Part shown: positions 53,774 to 64,000 of the stretch, piece by piece | Numbering within the stretch: position 1 is the first letter of the stretch | Layout: each line of letters opens with the position of its first letter | From: Orbilia blumenaviensis | Taxonomy: Eukaryota; Ascomycota; Orbiliomycetes; Orbiliales; Orbiliaceae | Reading direction: 5' to 3' | DNA length: 64,000 nt | Assembly (NCBI GenBank): GCA_036872755.1 | Contig: JAVHNS010000009.1 | Coordinates: 558,001-622,000, forward strand | Program-made: the position numbers and the translations under genes | Notes under the pieces: generated by a model | Seen by the model: the letters and a program-made list of their open reading frames with translations, nothing else | The model's database searches: none | Told to the model about the DNA's origin: nothing

Positions 53774-55602
53774 TTTACATATGTTAGTCAGAAGCATAAA
53801 GACAGAAAGCCAAATTCATGGTGAGATAGAGACAAGATCCATCCAAATTAGAATTATACTATGGGAGATATTAATGTTCAAAAATGAACGTAGATGCCAG
53901 GCACACGTGTAAAATAATTGTGAATGAACGAAGCTTACAGAATTTGAACAAAAAAGGGTGATAGATATAAGTAAGCAGAAAGTAGAGCGGAAACCGAAGA
54001 GTTGCGGTTACGAGCTAAGAAAATTTGTACCTACGTCTACGTCTTCGGAGCAACGATTTTATGCTATGCAGTACTTTCTCCCTTTGCTTCTCCCTTGCGC
54101 CCGGCGCCCGGTGTATATGGTGTATCTCACCGCTACGCGTCATTACTAAGAAATAAATCTTGATCTCGGATTTGAATACGCCCGTGGAAACACTATATAA
54201 GATAAATCAAACTTGAAATTTTAGCTTAAGTTGTGATCAAGCCGTCGACCCTGCAAGCCCTGGATAATCGACTCGTGAATTTCCGTTGCCTCGGCGTGTT
54301 TTGGTGAGATGCGTTGTACGTTGAGGTTTACTGCAGTGTGAGGAGCCCAAGGTCGTGATGCAGTGGCGGCGTTGGTCAAAATTAAATATTACACTGATGT
54401 ATACTATATCAGTCTTTCGACTCGATATACGCTTTCCGGATGACACCCAGATGCTACAGATAACCTAAGCTCTGGCGACAGCAGGTGCCATGGTGTGGTG
54501 TGGTAGCTTAGGGGAACGGTCTCGCCTGTGGGGCCGCAAAGTGTTCCCCTATCCAGTAAATCTCCTTCGTGTCGCCATGTGGAAGTTCACGGGATTACCA
54601 GGGCTTCAAGTGACATAGGCTGATACGCCGCCGTTCACTCCTAGTTGGAATCTAATGAAATGAACTTCAGGAGCTCAGGAACGGCTACAATTAAAGTCGT
54701 ATGGGGTTTTCATCCTCCCCCAAGGTATATACACCGAATGCACACGATGTAGTGTAGAGTGGGTTTTGGCTAGGTCTTGGGAGCTATTGAATAGCTGCTT
54801 CCGCAGACTCCACCAGGCCTCAGGTCGACAACTGCTTGAGCAGGGATGTAAAGATCGGGCCGGATTTGTTGTGCCCTGTGCTGGTGCGGGACGGTCGAAT
54901 GTTCTGTGGTCATTCCATGCTTGTAAATAAAACCCAGTCAAGACCTGGGCTGGTTTCCGCGGGTGAGCTAATTCCGTCGGTTAGTCGTATCAATACCGGC
55001 CTCGGTATATTTTATAGAACCTGTTACGGGTAAGCTTCAGCCACCTGTCCATAGGCCGCACCGAGGAGAATTTTAAATGTTTTATTTGTATTTTACTCAT
55101 GGTCTACTCTAACCACCATGCGCCCGGTCTACGAGATAGCTAAGCAAAGGCGTCATGAACAAAACTTGGTTTTAAGCTTCAGGACTGAACAAGCTTGAGC
55201 GGCGGCGATTCCAAGGAAAATTAATCATTGGAACTGGCTGGAGACCTTATCTAATAAGTAGAGACCATCGCAAATTTGAACTCAAAAGGTAGTCAAAATC
55301 CGATCTCGATTATTAGCCGAATCTATTGTAAGCAGTGCTTGTAGACAGCAAAGTACAAGAAATATTCATCTATCTACATGACTCTGGCCCGGTGCATAAA
55401 CCTAATAAGGAGAATGACAGCAGCCAGTGGCGCACGAGCCAACAAAGTAATAATGATAATAATCTAGATATCGACAGTCCATCTATCCAGAAATAATAAA
55501 AAGAATATTCGCCTTCGCAAATGCCCAGGGTAACAAAAGAATAGAATAGGAAATCCCGCCCTAACAAACCTTTGGGAATAATAGATAATATATACAATTG
55601 TT
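53774..55602. other. 1.8-kb intergenic region
   Basis: Promoter of the PI-PLC-like gene and 3' flank of the carnitine acetyltransferase gene, both minus-strand. Open frames are short and domainless. No gene, tRNA or mobile element was supported. Confidence 0.45.
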
Positions 55603-57872
55603 CTACAACTTGGCAGCAGGTGCCTCCAGTTCCGGCTCCATCAGTACCCGAAGGTCATCTGCGGCGTCACGGAGGTAGAATGACATTCTCTCGGCTCCAA
55701 GTTTCTTAGAGACAACATTGAATTGAATGCTATTAGAAAGTTAGCGACATATCCCTTGAAACCTAGAACTTGGTTAAAAGTGGCTTACCTATTCTCATTG
55801 ATCATATAAGCGATACCCCAGCCGCCATCGATAACCTGGGACCAGCCGTATCCGTTGAAGTATTCGCTAGACAATTGCGAAGTCGACAAGTACCAGCTGG
55901 AGCTGTAGCTGAAAGTAGGATCTTGGTAGATGGCTGGCACTTCCTCACCCGGCTTCAACAGCTGCTTCAATCCCCACAAATGTCTGTCGACACCCTTTCC
56001 ATCCGAAGCTTCAGCGATGTACTTAACGTGAGCGTTGAGAGCCTTTCGGAACAAATCACGGGCGGTCTTGTCATCGACTTCAGGGTCTGTGATAGCATTG
56101 CAGAAGGCGACAGACTCGTCGGACACAGTTCGGCATGTCTCGGTTCTGCCCTGCTGGAATTTTCTAGTAGCAGCCGACTCATAAGTGGGTCTGTTCTTTC
56201 CGTACATCTTCTTGTAGGCAAGCTGGATGATCATCTGGACGTAGGCATCTGGAGAGCACTTGAACTTCTTGATCAAGCCCTTTCCGTAGCCTTGGTATTG
56301 TTGGACACGGAGCTCGTGGAGGCCAATAACGTCAGCGAAGTGAGCCTCAGCTGCGTCGATAGCCTGTTCGACTTCCTTGTTCAAGACGAACTTGACAGCT
56401 TTTGGTTCTGGGAGGTGCGACCGGACGGAGCCGCCGAAGTCAAGCTTGTTGTTGAAGATCTGGTCGTTGATGTAGTCGTTCAGTCTGTGGGTTGGTGTGC
56501 CGTCCATCATAGAATGCTCTCCCATGAATCCAGCAGTGCCATTGTCGTTGATGATGAACTGCAGTGGCTTGTCATACCATCTGTTCTGTCCATCACCGTG
56601 CCAGTACTGCCTTGCACGCTCCTCAAGGGTGACTGGGGCGGTATCATCAAGGCAGATAACGAAACCTGACGCCTCAAGGGCCTGGAGGGCTTCCTTATTT
56701 CCTGGACCGGCAGCAATGAGCTTTGGACGAACATCTGTCCAAATGTCTCTGTTTTCAGAAGTCAAGGCACCAACAGCTGGCACCTTTTGGGCGCTTGCAA
56801 GCTCGTAAACTCTCTTGAATTGTTGCTCCAGCTCGGCAGTGCTCAATTGCTGACCATTGACCTCATGCTCGATCTTGAAGAACTGGTTCTTCCTGATAGC
56901 AATGAAGTACTTGTGTTCCTCGTGGTTGTATTTCTGGGGGTAGTCTGCTGGCTTAGCGGGTATCCTGGAGCAGTTCCACATGTACTGGTAGCTATCCATG
57001 CTGATCGGGGCCTTGCGCATATATTCTGGCTCCAAGCTACCACTGTCGGTCATCTTCTTGAATTCAAGAGCGGCCGTTACGACAGCAGCGGCCCTCTTAG
57101 CAGGGTCCCTTCTCTTCTTATCATCTCGATAAGAATAGAAGTAAGAAACATATGGCACGACAGGATCTCTATATCCAAGGTAGGCATAGAAATTCCACCA
57201 ATCTAGCATCCAGTTCTTGACATTGGGGTCTGCCTGTTTTGCGAGGAGCTGCTTCTGCAGAGCCTCACCCTTGCCACCTGGTGCGATGAACTCCTCAACT
57301 GCCTGGGAAGTCTTCTTGTACTCTTCTTCGGAAGCGATAGCGTGGACAGACTTTAGGTATTTGGTCGCAGTTTCTTTGAGTGTCGGGACAGGGAGGCGTG
57401 GAAGGGATTCCTCGAAGCGCAGCATGGCGCCCTTGGTGCTATCTTCCTTGTAACCTTAGGAAAGGTCAGCGCGCACGATCGGGTAAGACCAAAGTAGCAG
57501 GCCAGGCCTAAAGAATCGAGAGATACTACTTACCCTCAGGCACCGAGCTCATCTTCCTCGAAGCTGTCGCCATCCTGCTCTGTATAGTCGATGATTTTTT
57601 TAGTGAACTATTCAACACAAGAGTGCGGCATACAACCGAGCGGCTTAAAACGAATTAAAAAAATAAAAATAAAAAAGTTGAAAGGGAAAATACAGATGCG
57701 AAAGAGGATAAAGAATCGTGAAGAGAGAGAAATAATATTTATGACGGAGACTTACAGCTAACAGAACCGGGGAGGGTGTCGGCCTTAGGGCCGAGGCAAG
57801 GGCCGGCGCTCTCTGGGCGAAAATGCGTGAAGCTGTCGGAGTTCTGGAGCCTCGGCTGATCACACTCCACAT
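55603..57872 (-). CDS. Carnitine O-acetyltransferase, mitochondrial and peroxisomal
   Basis: Long form: complement(join(55603..55729, 55789..57454, 57534..57579, 57756..57872)), 651 aa. It begins MWSVISRGSRTPTASRIFAQ, an Arg/Ser/Ala-rich, acid-free mitochondrial presequence (39 residues). A shorter form starts at an internal ATG (57573, MATASRKMSSVPEGYKED), giving 610 aa. Both end in Ala-Lys-Leu, a PTS1 peroxisomal signal. Introns are 176, 79 and 59 bp. The body is typical of the choline/carnitine acyltransferase family: ESLPRLPVPTL, FIINDNGTAGFMGEHSMMDG (catalytic His in GEHSMMDG), and YGKGLIKKFKCSPDAY, which lies in the CoA-binding region. It swaps acetyl groups between CoA and carnitine so that acetyl units can pass between peroxisome, cytosol and mitochondrion, needed for growth on acetate and fatty acids. 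Similar to yeast CAT2 and Aspergillus AcuJ. Confidence 0.92.
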
Positions 57873-58761
57873 GTTGACGGTGTTCCGCGGGTGTGTTTTG
57901 GGCACAACAAGGAGGGGCTCAGGCTTAGGTTAGCCGTTCGGTCGGATTACCCCACAGGAGATAGGTGGGAAGGAGATTGTGATCGGAGCGTGAATGGGTC
58001 AGCGGCTGTGAGCGACCAGGAGGAAGGCGTCGAAAGATACGGACCGGATGGCTGATCTTAAATAATAGTGTTTCGCGGAAGTTGGGACGACAGGAAAGAC
58101 GGATGGGTTAAATTCGGCAAGTTGGAGGTTCGACGAGAGGAGGGCCGAAACCAAGCTAACGCTGCCAGCCCCGGTAGAAGCTTGTGATCGGAGGAACGGA
58201 GTGGAAAAATGGATCCAAACCAGAGTGGGGGACCGAACAGTGCAGTTGGGCTGCGGGGTGGACGGAGGACTTGCATATATCCAGCAGCTGACTGGGCTCC
58301 TCTGTTTGAATCCGGGGTCAGCCAGGTGCTTGGCGATGCCATCGAGAAGGTCATTTGCCTGCGACTTGCATAGAAAAGTAGGCGGCAATTAACGTAATAG
58401 CTTTCAGAGACAGACCTGTCGGTGGGCATTGTGATCTGACCTTCGTGCCATTCGGGCATTAAAAATTGTAAAACCCGCATCGCATGGGTTAGGTAAGATA
58501 GATAGATGGTCGCATATGAAAATTAGAATATGTAGAGAAAAATATGATATAAGATAAAATAAAAACGCCATACGACAGACCGTAGATAATATGCGGGGTA
58601 TCCTGAAAAAAAGAAAAAGGAAGGAAGAAAAAAAAGAAAGGAAACACTTCAAAGGCTTTGCACGACGCTGAAGAGGTAGACGATGAATACAGGCACCCAA
58701 AAAACGGCCACACGTGTGATACATAAAGACGTTGTAACTTAATAGTAGTATGTGGGTCCCG
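57873..58761. other. Promoter region of the carnitine acetyltransferase gene
   Basis: 889 bp between two minus-strand genes. Upstream frames (57999-58480, both strands) are without domains. AT-rich sequence at 58500-58640 probably belongs to the 3' UTR of Eaf7. No gene is supported. Confidence 0.45.
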
Positions 58762-60021
58762 TCACTTTTTCCGTGAGCTTCTTCGCACGGTTTCCTTCTG
58801 GACCTTAGCTTTCTTCCCCTTGGGAGGCGCGCGGGTAGAAGCGACCGATCTTGATCGCTTCGTAGAAGCTGGGGATGGTGGCTCGGACTCTTCTCCGCTC
58901 CCTTCCTCCTCTTCCTCGCTGCCTTCCTCGCTGCCACCCTCCTCTCCTTCTTCTTCTTCCTCCTCCTCCTCACTGCCGTCTCCTTCCTCATCCGTCCCTT
59001 CCTCTTCCTCTTCAGGTTCAGGTTCGGGCTCCTCTTCCTTTTTCTTCGTAGTGGGGCGCCCACGTTTGGCTTGCTGAGGTTTTGGTTTGGCTGCAGCTCT
59101 CCCCTTCCCCTTTTTCCTGGTGTCTTCCTTCTTATCATCCGGGGCCGGTGTGGACTTCGCCGTTCCAATACCAGCTGATTTTGCTCTAGTAGCTCTTCCT
59201 TTACGTTTTGCCGGAGTAGGGGCAGCGGGTTCTGAGACTCTGTTAGTTAAAGCGGCTGCAGATTCGTAAATTTCATTTGGAATCATACCCTCTTCTGTCT
59301 CGTCTCCCTCACTATGTTCCTCCTCTTCTTCCTCCTCGTCCTTCTCCTCTTCAACTTCCCTCCGCTTCCCGCGTCTCGTATCTGCTTTGGTCTCCTTTTT
59401 GTGTTTCGCGGCAGCCTTCCGAGATGACCCAGCCTTAGTCGCCGGTTTTTCTTCTTCAGGTTCAGGTGACGGTTCCGTTGCGAAACGGCGGCTCATCTTC
59501 AGTTCATAGTAGTCGATGTCTGGGAGATCAAAGTCGGTTGTAGGCGGAGACTCGTATCCATCATCTGTTTCCTCCTATCCAGAGCCTTAGTATCGTGCCT
59601 CGTTGTCGTCGTCACTGGGGATTGGATCCGCGTACCTGTTCATCGACTGCATCTAGATAGTATAGACTCTCCAGCTTCTTCCAGATACCCGGTATATTCG
59701 TGTGCGTGTCGGCGACACCGTGATTTTTCATCAGGTTCGCGATGGATAGCATCCGAAAGTGTTTGTGCATTCCTAGCCAAGTAGCAACCACCCCTTGTAA
59801 GCAGCCGGTTTTATAACAAGAACAGCCTTGCGAATTGTCGTACCTGCAGGTTTCCATTTTATTATTGCTTTGAAGAGCGTGATTTCTTGTTCGTCTGTCC
59901 AATTGTCCGGTGGCGGTGGCAGTGACCGCAGAAAGTCATCTGAGGGTTGTGGTTCAGAGGTCGGTCGGATCGCCTTCTTGAGCGTCTCTGCGGCGGGGCC
60001 TGCCTTCTTCTTCGGCCCCAT
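58762..60021 (-). CDS. eaf7: NuA4 histone acetyltransferase subunit Eaf7/MRGBP
   Basis: Three exons, complement(join(58762..59574, 59636..59772, 59844..60021)), 375 aa; introns 71 and 61 bp. The conserved N-terminal domain (residues ~25-115) matches Eaf7/MRGBP: LPPPPDNWTDEQEITLFKAI, IKWKPAGMHKHFRMLSIA, then GIWKKLESLYYLDAVDEQEE and SPPTTDFDLPDIDYYELK. The long C-terminal region is disordered, alternating Lys/Arg-rich stretches with poly-Glu runs (notably about 283-320), as in other fungal Eaf7 proteins. Eaf7 joins Eaf3 and Eaf5 in the TINTIN module of NuA4, which acetylates H4 and H2A and helps transcription elongation. The gene shares a 397-bp divergent promoter with the GCP gene. Confidence 0.92.
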
Positions 60022-60418
60022 TGTAAAATCCAAACGTCGGTCGTAGCCGTAGGTCCCTAGCAAAGCAATTCGGTATCCTGTGGTGCCCTGGTCTGAATTT
60101 GGTGATGTGGCTGGATCAAGCGGTAACGGTGTGTCGTGAAGAAGTTATGTGAAGGTGGAGAGGTTGAAGCTGGCAATAGCAAACAGATGCGCATCGTCGT
60201 CATTTAGGTCAACGCGTTCTAGTGCGCCCGGCCAGCGCCACAAACCTGCAACCAATGTGGCACCCAGCCCGCCGAAAGCTTCGAGATGCCTCACCAAACA
60301 TCAACCTAACCGTCGAGCTGCAGCGGCACAGTAGCTGTCTCTCGAATACCCTCCCTCCCTCCATCATAAAGTTTCCGGCAGGTCATGTTCGCTGGTTGTT
60401 TACGTGTCCGCTGGTGCA
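60022..60418. promoter_or_regulatory. Divergent promoter between eaf7 and the gamma-tubulin complex gene
   Basis: 397 bp between two start codons facing away from each other. No TATA box is evident. An ATG at 60384 is out of frame with the GCP start and could act as an upstream start, a possible translational control. Confidence 0.45.
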
Positions 60419-63400
60419 ATGGGAAAGTTCAATCCCTTCGCGCTGCCGGATGACCTCTGGGCCTTACCGAAGAGTGATTTGGAATCCCAGATTCCCGAGG
60501 AATCTTTGTTCCAGAGAGACCTAGAAAAACGTGAGAACCCTTTTATGAATTCGTGGTTTCGTAGATTGTGGGCAGAGATGCTGATTGTTTGGACAGTTCT
60601 TCAGTTGGATCCACCCTTCGAGGCTGCTTTAAACCCGAAAACCGAGACCCTCTTTCCTGCTTCACCATGGGGTGAATTATTTCCGCCATTGGGTTTTCCA
60701 CAGCCAGATGTACCTCCTCAAGGCTCTGAAGATATCGACACTGCCGAGACCGATAGTGGTATAGGTGCAGCCGACGACCCATGGCTTGATGCATCGTCTA
60801 CCACCTCCAACGAAAAGGTTATTGCAAATCTCGGCGCAAATCACGTGAATTAGATGTTGATGTCGACTACTAGGGTAAATTGATATCATGGGAGACCTTT
60901 CTCTCCCAAAGACCCAACAAGCGGGCGAATCCATTTGTTACAGAAGCTTCACATTATGTCATAGATGCTATGATCCAACGGCATGCCGATGGTGACACGC
61001 CGGGAGAACCACCAAAAAATATCATTCAAACCGACGTTTTGATATATGTAAGAGAAAGGTTCCATTGACCATTTTGGTAAAATATATCTGACAATGCCAG
61101 TGCCTCCTTCGTCTTGTCCAAGGATGGGATTCAATGCTCTTCAAATTCAATGAAGAGACAGGGTTTGAGATAATCCGGGAAGATATACGTTTATCTGGGA
61201 CCTCGGTCGGCTTGACGCAAGAGTAAAGAACCATCTCATGAAATTCAAAATTCTCGAGGCCTTTGCTAACAAAATCTCAGTGTTATTTCAAAATACCGAA
61301 AGTGTGGTAATAGACTAAGAGCCCTTCAGGCATTTGCGAAATCAGTTTACGCAGATATAGGGTTAGTAACAATCATTTCCACTGCCCACATAGCTATCTA
61401 ACTCGTTTCCTTAGCTCCTGTTGCAAAACTCGAGTCGGGTTGGCGCATTGCATCCAGATCATTACTGTCGCAGTCCAACATCGATTAACGGTACTGTTCA
61501 CCAGCATCCAGAGCCTTCTCCAGCTCGACGATATTATCAGAGTCCCGACAATGATTTTGGAGGCTTTGCTTAAAATCGTAGAAAGAGTGAAGGATGCTAG
61601 ATTAGACTTCCAACTTTTATCCGCCACGTTCGAACAGATACAGCGATCAGAATATAAGAGCGACTGGTTGCGGGACCTGCTTTTGTTAATGCTTCAGCGG
61701 ATAACACGGCCCTGGCTTACGATGGTATCAAAGGCTATTGGTATTACCGTCGAGAAAACTCCTTTCATGGACGACCTTTTTGAGGACGCAAGTTTTTTCA
61801 TAGAACTTGGCGACCCAGCCTTACAAGAAGGGGAGGAGGAGCCGCATGTTGATTTGGTGGGTAACACCCCGTTGGCTTACTTGGTTTGGTCTCTGACTAT
61901 AATGGTAGATCTTTGTTCCTTCCAATATTCCGTCGTTTCTCATGCTGGAAGAAGGGGAACGAATTCACGAGACATCCCGAGGGCTAAGGCTGCTACGGCG
62001 TTTCCACCCTGACCATCCACTTCTAAGCGGCCATAGTGTTGAAAGGGTTAGGATGCGGTGGAGTTTTTCATGGGAGGAGCTACAAGCGTAAGGCCCTCAT
62101 GCCGATCAAACTTCACTGTACTAACTATACTATAGAATTGACTTAGAAGCTGCAGCCCACGAGAAGCGCCTCCAGCTTGCTATGCAAACCTTCAACTTCA
62201 CAAAACGATCGAGATTCTTGAGGCCAATCGATGGCGCACAGCTCAAGGGTGATGAGGACTTTTCATTTGATTTTATCGGGAAGTCCGAAGAAGAAATTAA
62301 AGCCAGCCTTGCGGAATCCCTAGCGAACATGAACTTTGAACCACAGCGACAATTCGGGTTCGAAGGGGCTGCTGACGACAGGCTGGGAAACGAGACACTC
62401 ACCGTCGAACCAGTGGTATTCGACAAGCCAACAACAGCCAGATACCCGCCTCCTTTATCAGTCACGTTTTCGTTATCCCTCAATCCAATCCTCCAGTCCC
62501 AGGCCCGACTTACTAACATGGCCTGTATGCGGCTACTTTTCAAAGAAAAGCGGGTCCAAAATCAGTACGAGCTACTCCATAGCTTTTTACTTTTTGGGGA
62601 CGGTGTATATGTGTCCCGACTATCGGCTGCACTATTCAGCGATGAACTAGCGAGTGGGACCACGAATTCCGGTATCAAATCGGGGATTGCAGCTGGTGGG
62701 TGGGGCCTACAGCTTGGTGTGCGAAATGACTGGCCACCTGCATCATCAGAACTGCGACTGGCATTGATGGGAATCATGACTGAGTGTTATTCTACTGGGC
62801 TTGGAAGAGGAACAGGGCATAAAGAAAACGATGATCTTCCCGGCGGGCTCAGTTTCTCTGTTCGAGAAATGACAGAGGAAGAAGAAGAAAAGTGCAAGAA
62901 CCCCGATTCACTTGAAGCACTGGATTTTCTGCAAGTTAGTTACAGGCCGAAAAGTCCATATGATGCCGTCATTGATTCAGTAAGTCTTGTGAAATATGAC
63001 CGACTTTTCAAACATTTGCTCCGTATTATACGCATGGTCTATGTTGTGAATAGGCTTTTCGGGTACACGAATCTCGAGCGTGGCAAGGAGCGGTTAACAA
63101 CAAATCCTATCATCCTACGGTTCCGAATCGAAGCCCACTTCTTCGTCTCAACGCTCGCAAAATATATGTTCGAAACAGGGGTAGAAACGGTTTGGAAAGA
63201 ATTTGCGAAGAAGCTCGATGAAATCGAGCGTAGACTCGAAAAATATGATATTTCAGATCGATACGGCGAGATGGAGAGTTTAGGGCAACTAGCAGCCTAC
63301 CACAACAGCTGTCTGGACCAGATGCTCTTTGCGACCATGCTACGTTTGAGGCAGCAGCCTGTATTAAATCTTGTCGAAGAAGTCTTCGGCATGGTTTTAA

Positions 63401-63699
63401 AGTTTGCGAAAATGGTCCGGCTGCAGCATATGGGAGTTGTAGATCCATTGACACCAACAGATGACTCGGCGTTTGGGAAACTGTATGGGAAATTTAGGAA
63501 GCGGGTTGGGATCTTTATAAATGTGGCCCGAGCGTTGAGTGAGAGGAGGGGATATGGCGGATTGGCGAAGAGAGAGTCGGATCGGAGCAAGGATGCCTTT
63601 AGGGGGCCAGGGGACGCGGCCGAGGGCGGGGCGTTGGGGCAGCTTCTCGTCAAGTTAGAGATGTCTACGTATTATGTTGACGCGGCCAAGAAACTATAG
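60419..63699 (+). CDS. Gamma-tubulin complex component, GCP5/GCP6 type
   Basis: Seven exons, join(60419..60817, 60874..61047, 61101..61222, 61281..61361, 61415..61856, 61909..62087, 62136..63699), 986 aa; introns 48-58 bp. The N-terminal GRIP1 region includes SWETFLSQRPNKRANPFVTE, DVISKYRKCGNRLRALQAFA, and a segment like the conserved GCP block IPSFL...IHETSRGLRLLRRFHPDHPL. The C-terminal GRIP2 region includes LQVSYRPKSPYDAVID, YDRLFKHLLRIIRMVYVVN, RFRIEAHFFVSTLAKYMFE and AAYHNSCLDQMLFATML, which bind gamma-tubulin in this family. It is part of the ring complex that nucleates microtubules at the spindle pole body. Length and divergence from Spc97/Spc98 suggest GCP5 or GCP6, which I cannot separate by eye. 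Intron 1 has an unusual GTTATT donor. Confidence 0.88.
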
Positions 63700-64000
63700 G
63701 CATGTTTTAGCGGTAGAATTCTGTGGCGGGGTCTCAGATTTATAGCTCGATTAAACTATCATTTATGTATTTAACGAGAGGTGGATTAAGAGGAGAACCT
63801 ATAAGCTTATGCCCAGTGAAATTGGCAGTATCACTCACTGCTATAACACAGCTTCAACTCATGAACCGTTACAAAATAAACGCCAGTATTTACAATCCAA
63901 AATAAAAGCCAGTCGAAAAAAAAAGACTGAGAGAGAAGAAAGAATTGTAACCAAGAGGTAAAAATTAAATTTACAAGAATCGCCAACGGGAATACAAAAA
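63700..64000. other. Right-edge intergenic sequence
   Basis: 301 bp of 3' flank of the GCP gene, A-rich towards the end of the window. No gene was seen. Confidence 0.5.

Noticed and set aside
55770..56669. 299-codon plus-strand frame opposite carnitine acetyltransferase
   Set aside because: It is antisense to a highly conserved enzyme; long antisense frames are expected from its codon use.
58404..59168. 254-codon minus-strand frame rich in Arg/Lys overlapping eaf7
   Set aside because: It is an out-of-frame reading of the GAA/GAG-rich eaf7 tail; the eaf7 frame has the conserved domain and splicing.
1..64000. CRISPR arrays, rRNA genes, intact transposons, telomeric repeats
   Set aside because: None was seen; the window is ordinary nuclear ascomycete DNA with split genes.

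Overview
The window is nuclear DNA from a filamentous ascomycete (Pezizomycotina). The genes are split by short GT-AG introns (mostly 48-116 bp), several with a TACTAAC-type branch site. The gene families are typical of moulds: HeLo-domain proteins, an AA13 starch LPMO, a fungal rhodopsin-domain protein, a His-rich 'allergen' family protein, and DDM1/LSH, NuA4 and gamma-tubulin complex subunits. The class cannot be fixed from sequence alone; Orbiliomycetes or Leotiomycetes would fit, but this is only an impression. No rRNA, tRNA, CRISPR array or intact transposon was found.

Layout. 0.4-7.8 kb: a divergent pair, a HeLo-domain pseudokinase (minus) and a five-exon kinase-ankyrin-transmembrane protein (plus). 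8.1-9.3 kb: secreted starch-active LPMO (AA13-CBM20, minus). 11.6-13.0 kb: CLD1/ABHD5-type alpha/beta hydrolase. 13.5-15.0 kb: MYND zinc-finger protein. 15.9-17.5 kb: two small membrane-protein genes on the minus strand, one of only 52 aa. 18.7-20.3 kb: type II membrane protein with a dileucine motif. 20.3-32.3 kb: gene-poor stretch holding only a seven-TM rhodopsin-domain protein (24.5-26.0 kb). 32.3-34.7 kb: small dsRBD-like protein and a TatD/Scn1-type metal-dependent hydrolase. 35.1-41.1 kb (minus): small single-TM protein, F-box protein with a C-terminal membrane anchor, and a His-rich 'allergen' family protein. 43.7-45.2 kb: a second protein carrying the same His-rich motif. 46.4-48.2 kb: cytoplasmic GH5 glycoside hydrolase. 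48.5-51.3 kb: LSH/DDM1 (N. crassa MUS-30 type) chromatin remodeller. 52.0-53.8 kb: PI-PLC X-domain protein. 55.6-57.9 kb: carnitine acetyltransferase with alternative mitochondrial start and peroxisomal C terminus. 58.8-60.0 kb: NuA4 subunit Eaf7. 60.4-63.7 kb: GCP5/6-type gamma-tubulin complex component, sharing a 397-bp divergent promoter with Eaf7.

Exon models were built by hand from reading frames, splice signals and continuity of conserved motifs. All multi-exon models sum to whole codons. No operon-like pathway links the genes. The most system-like feature is the pair at the left end: a HeLo (cell-death-domain) pseudokinase divergent from a catalytically complete kinase fused to ankyrin repeats and membrane segments. 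It resembles a necroptosis-like sensor/executor module, but the functional link is inference.
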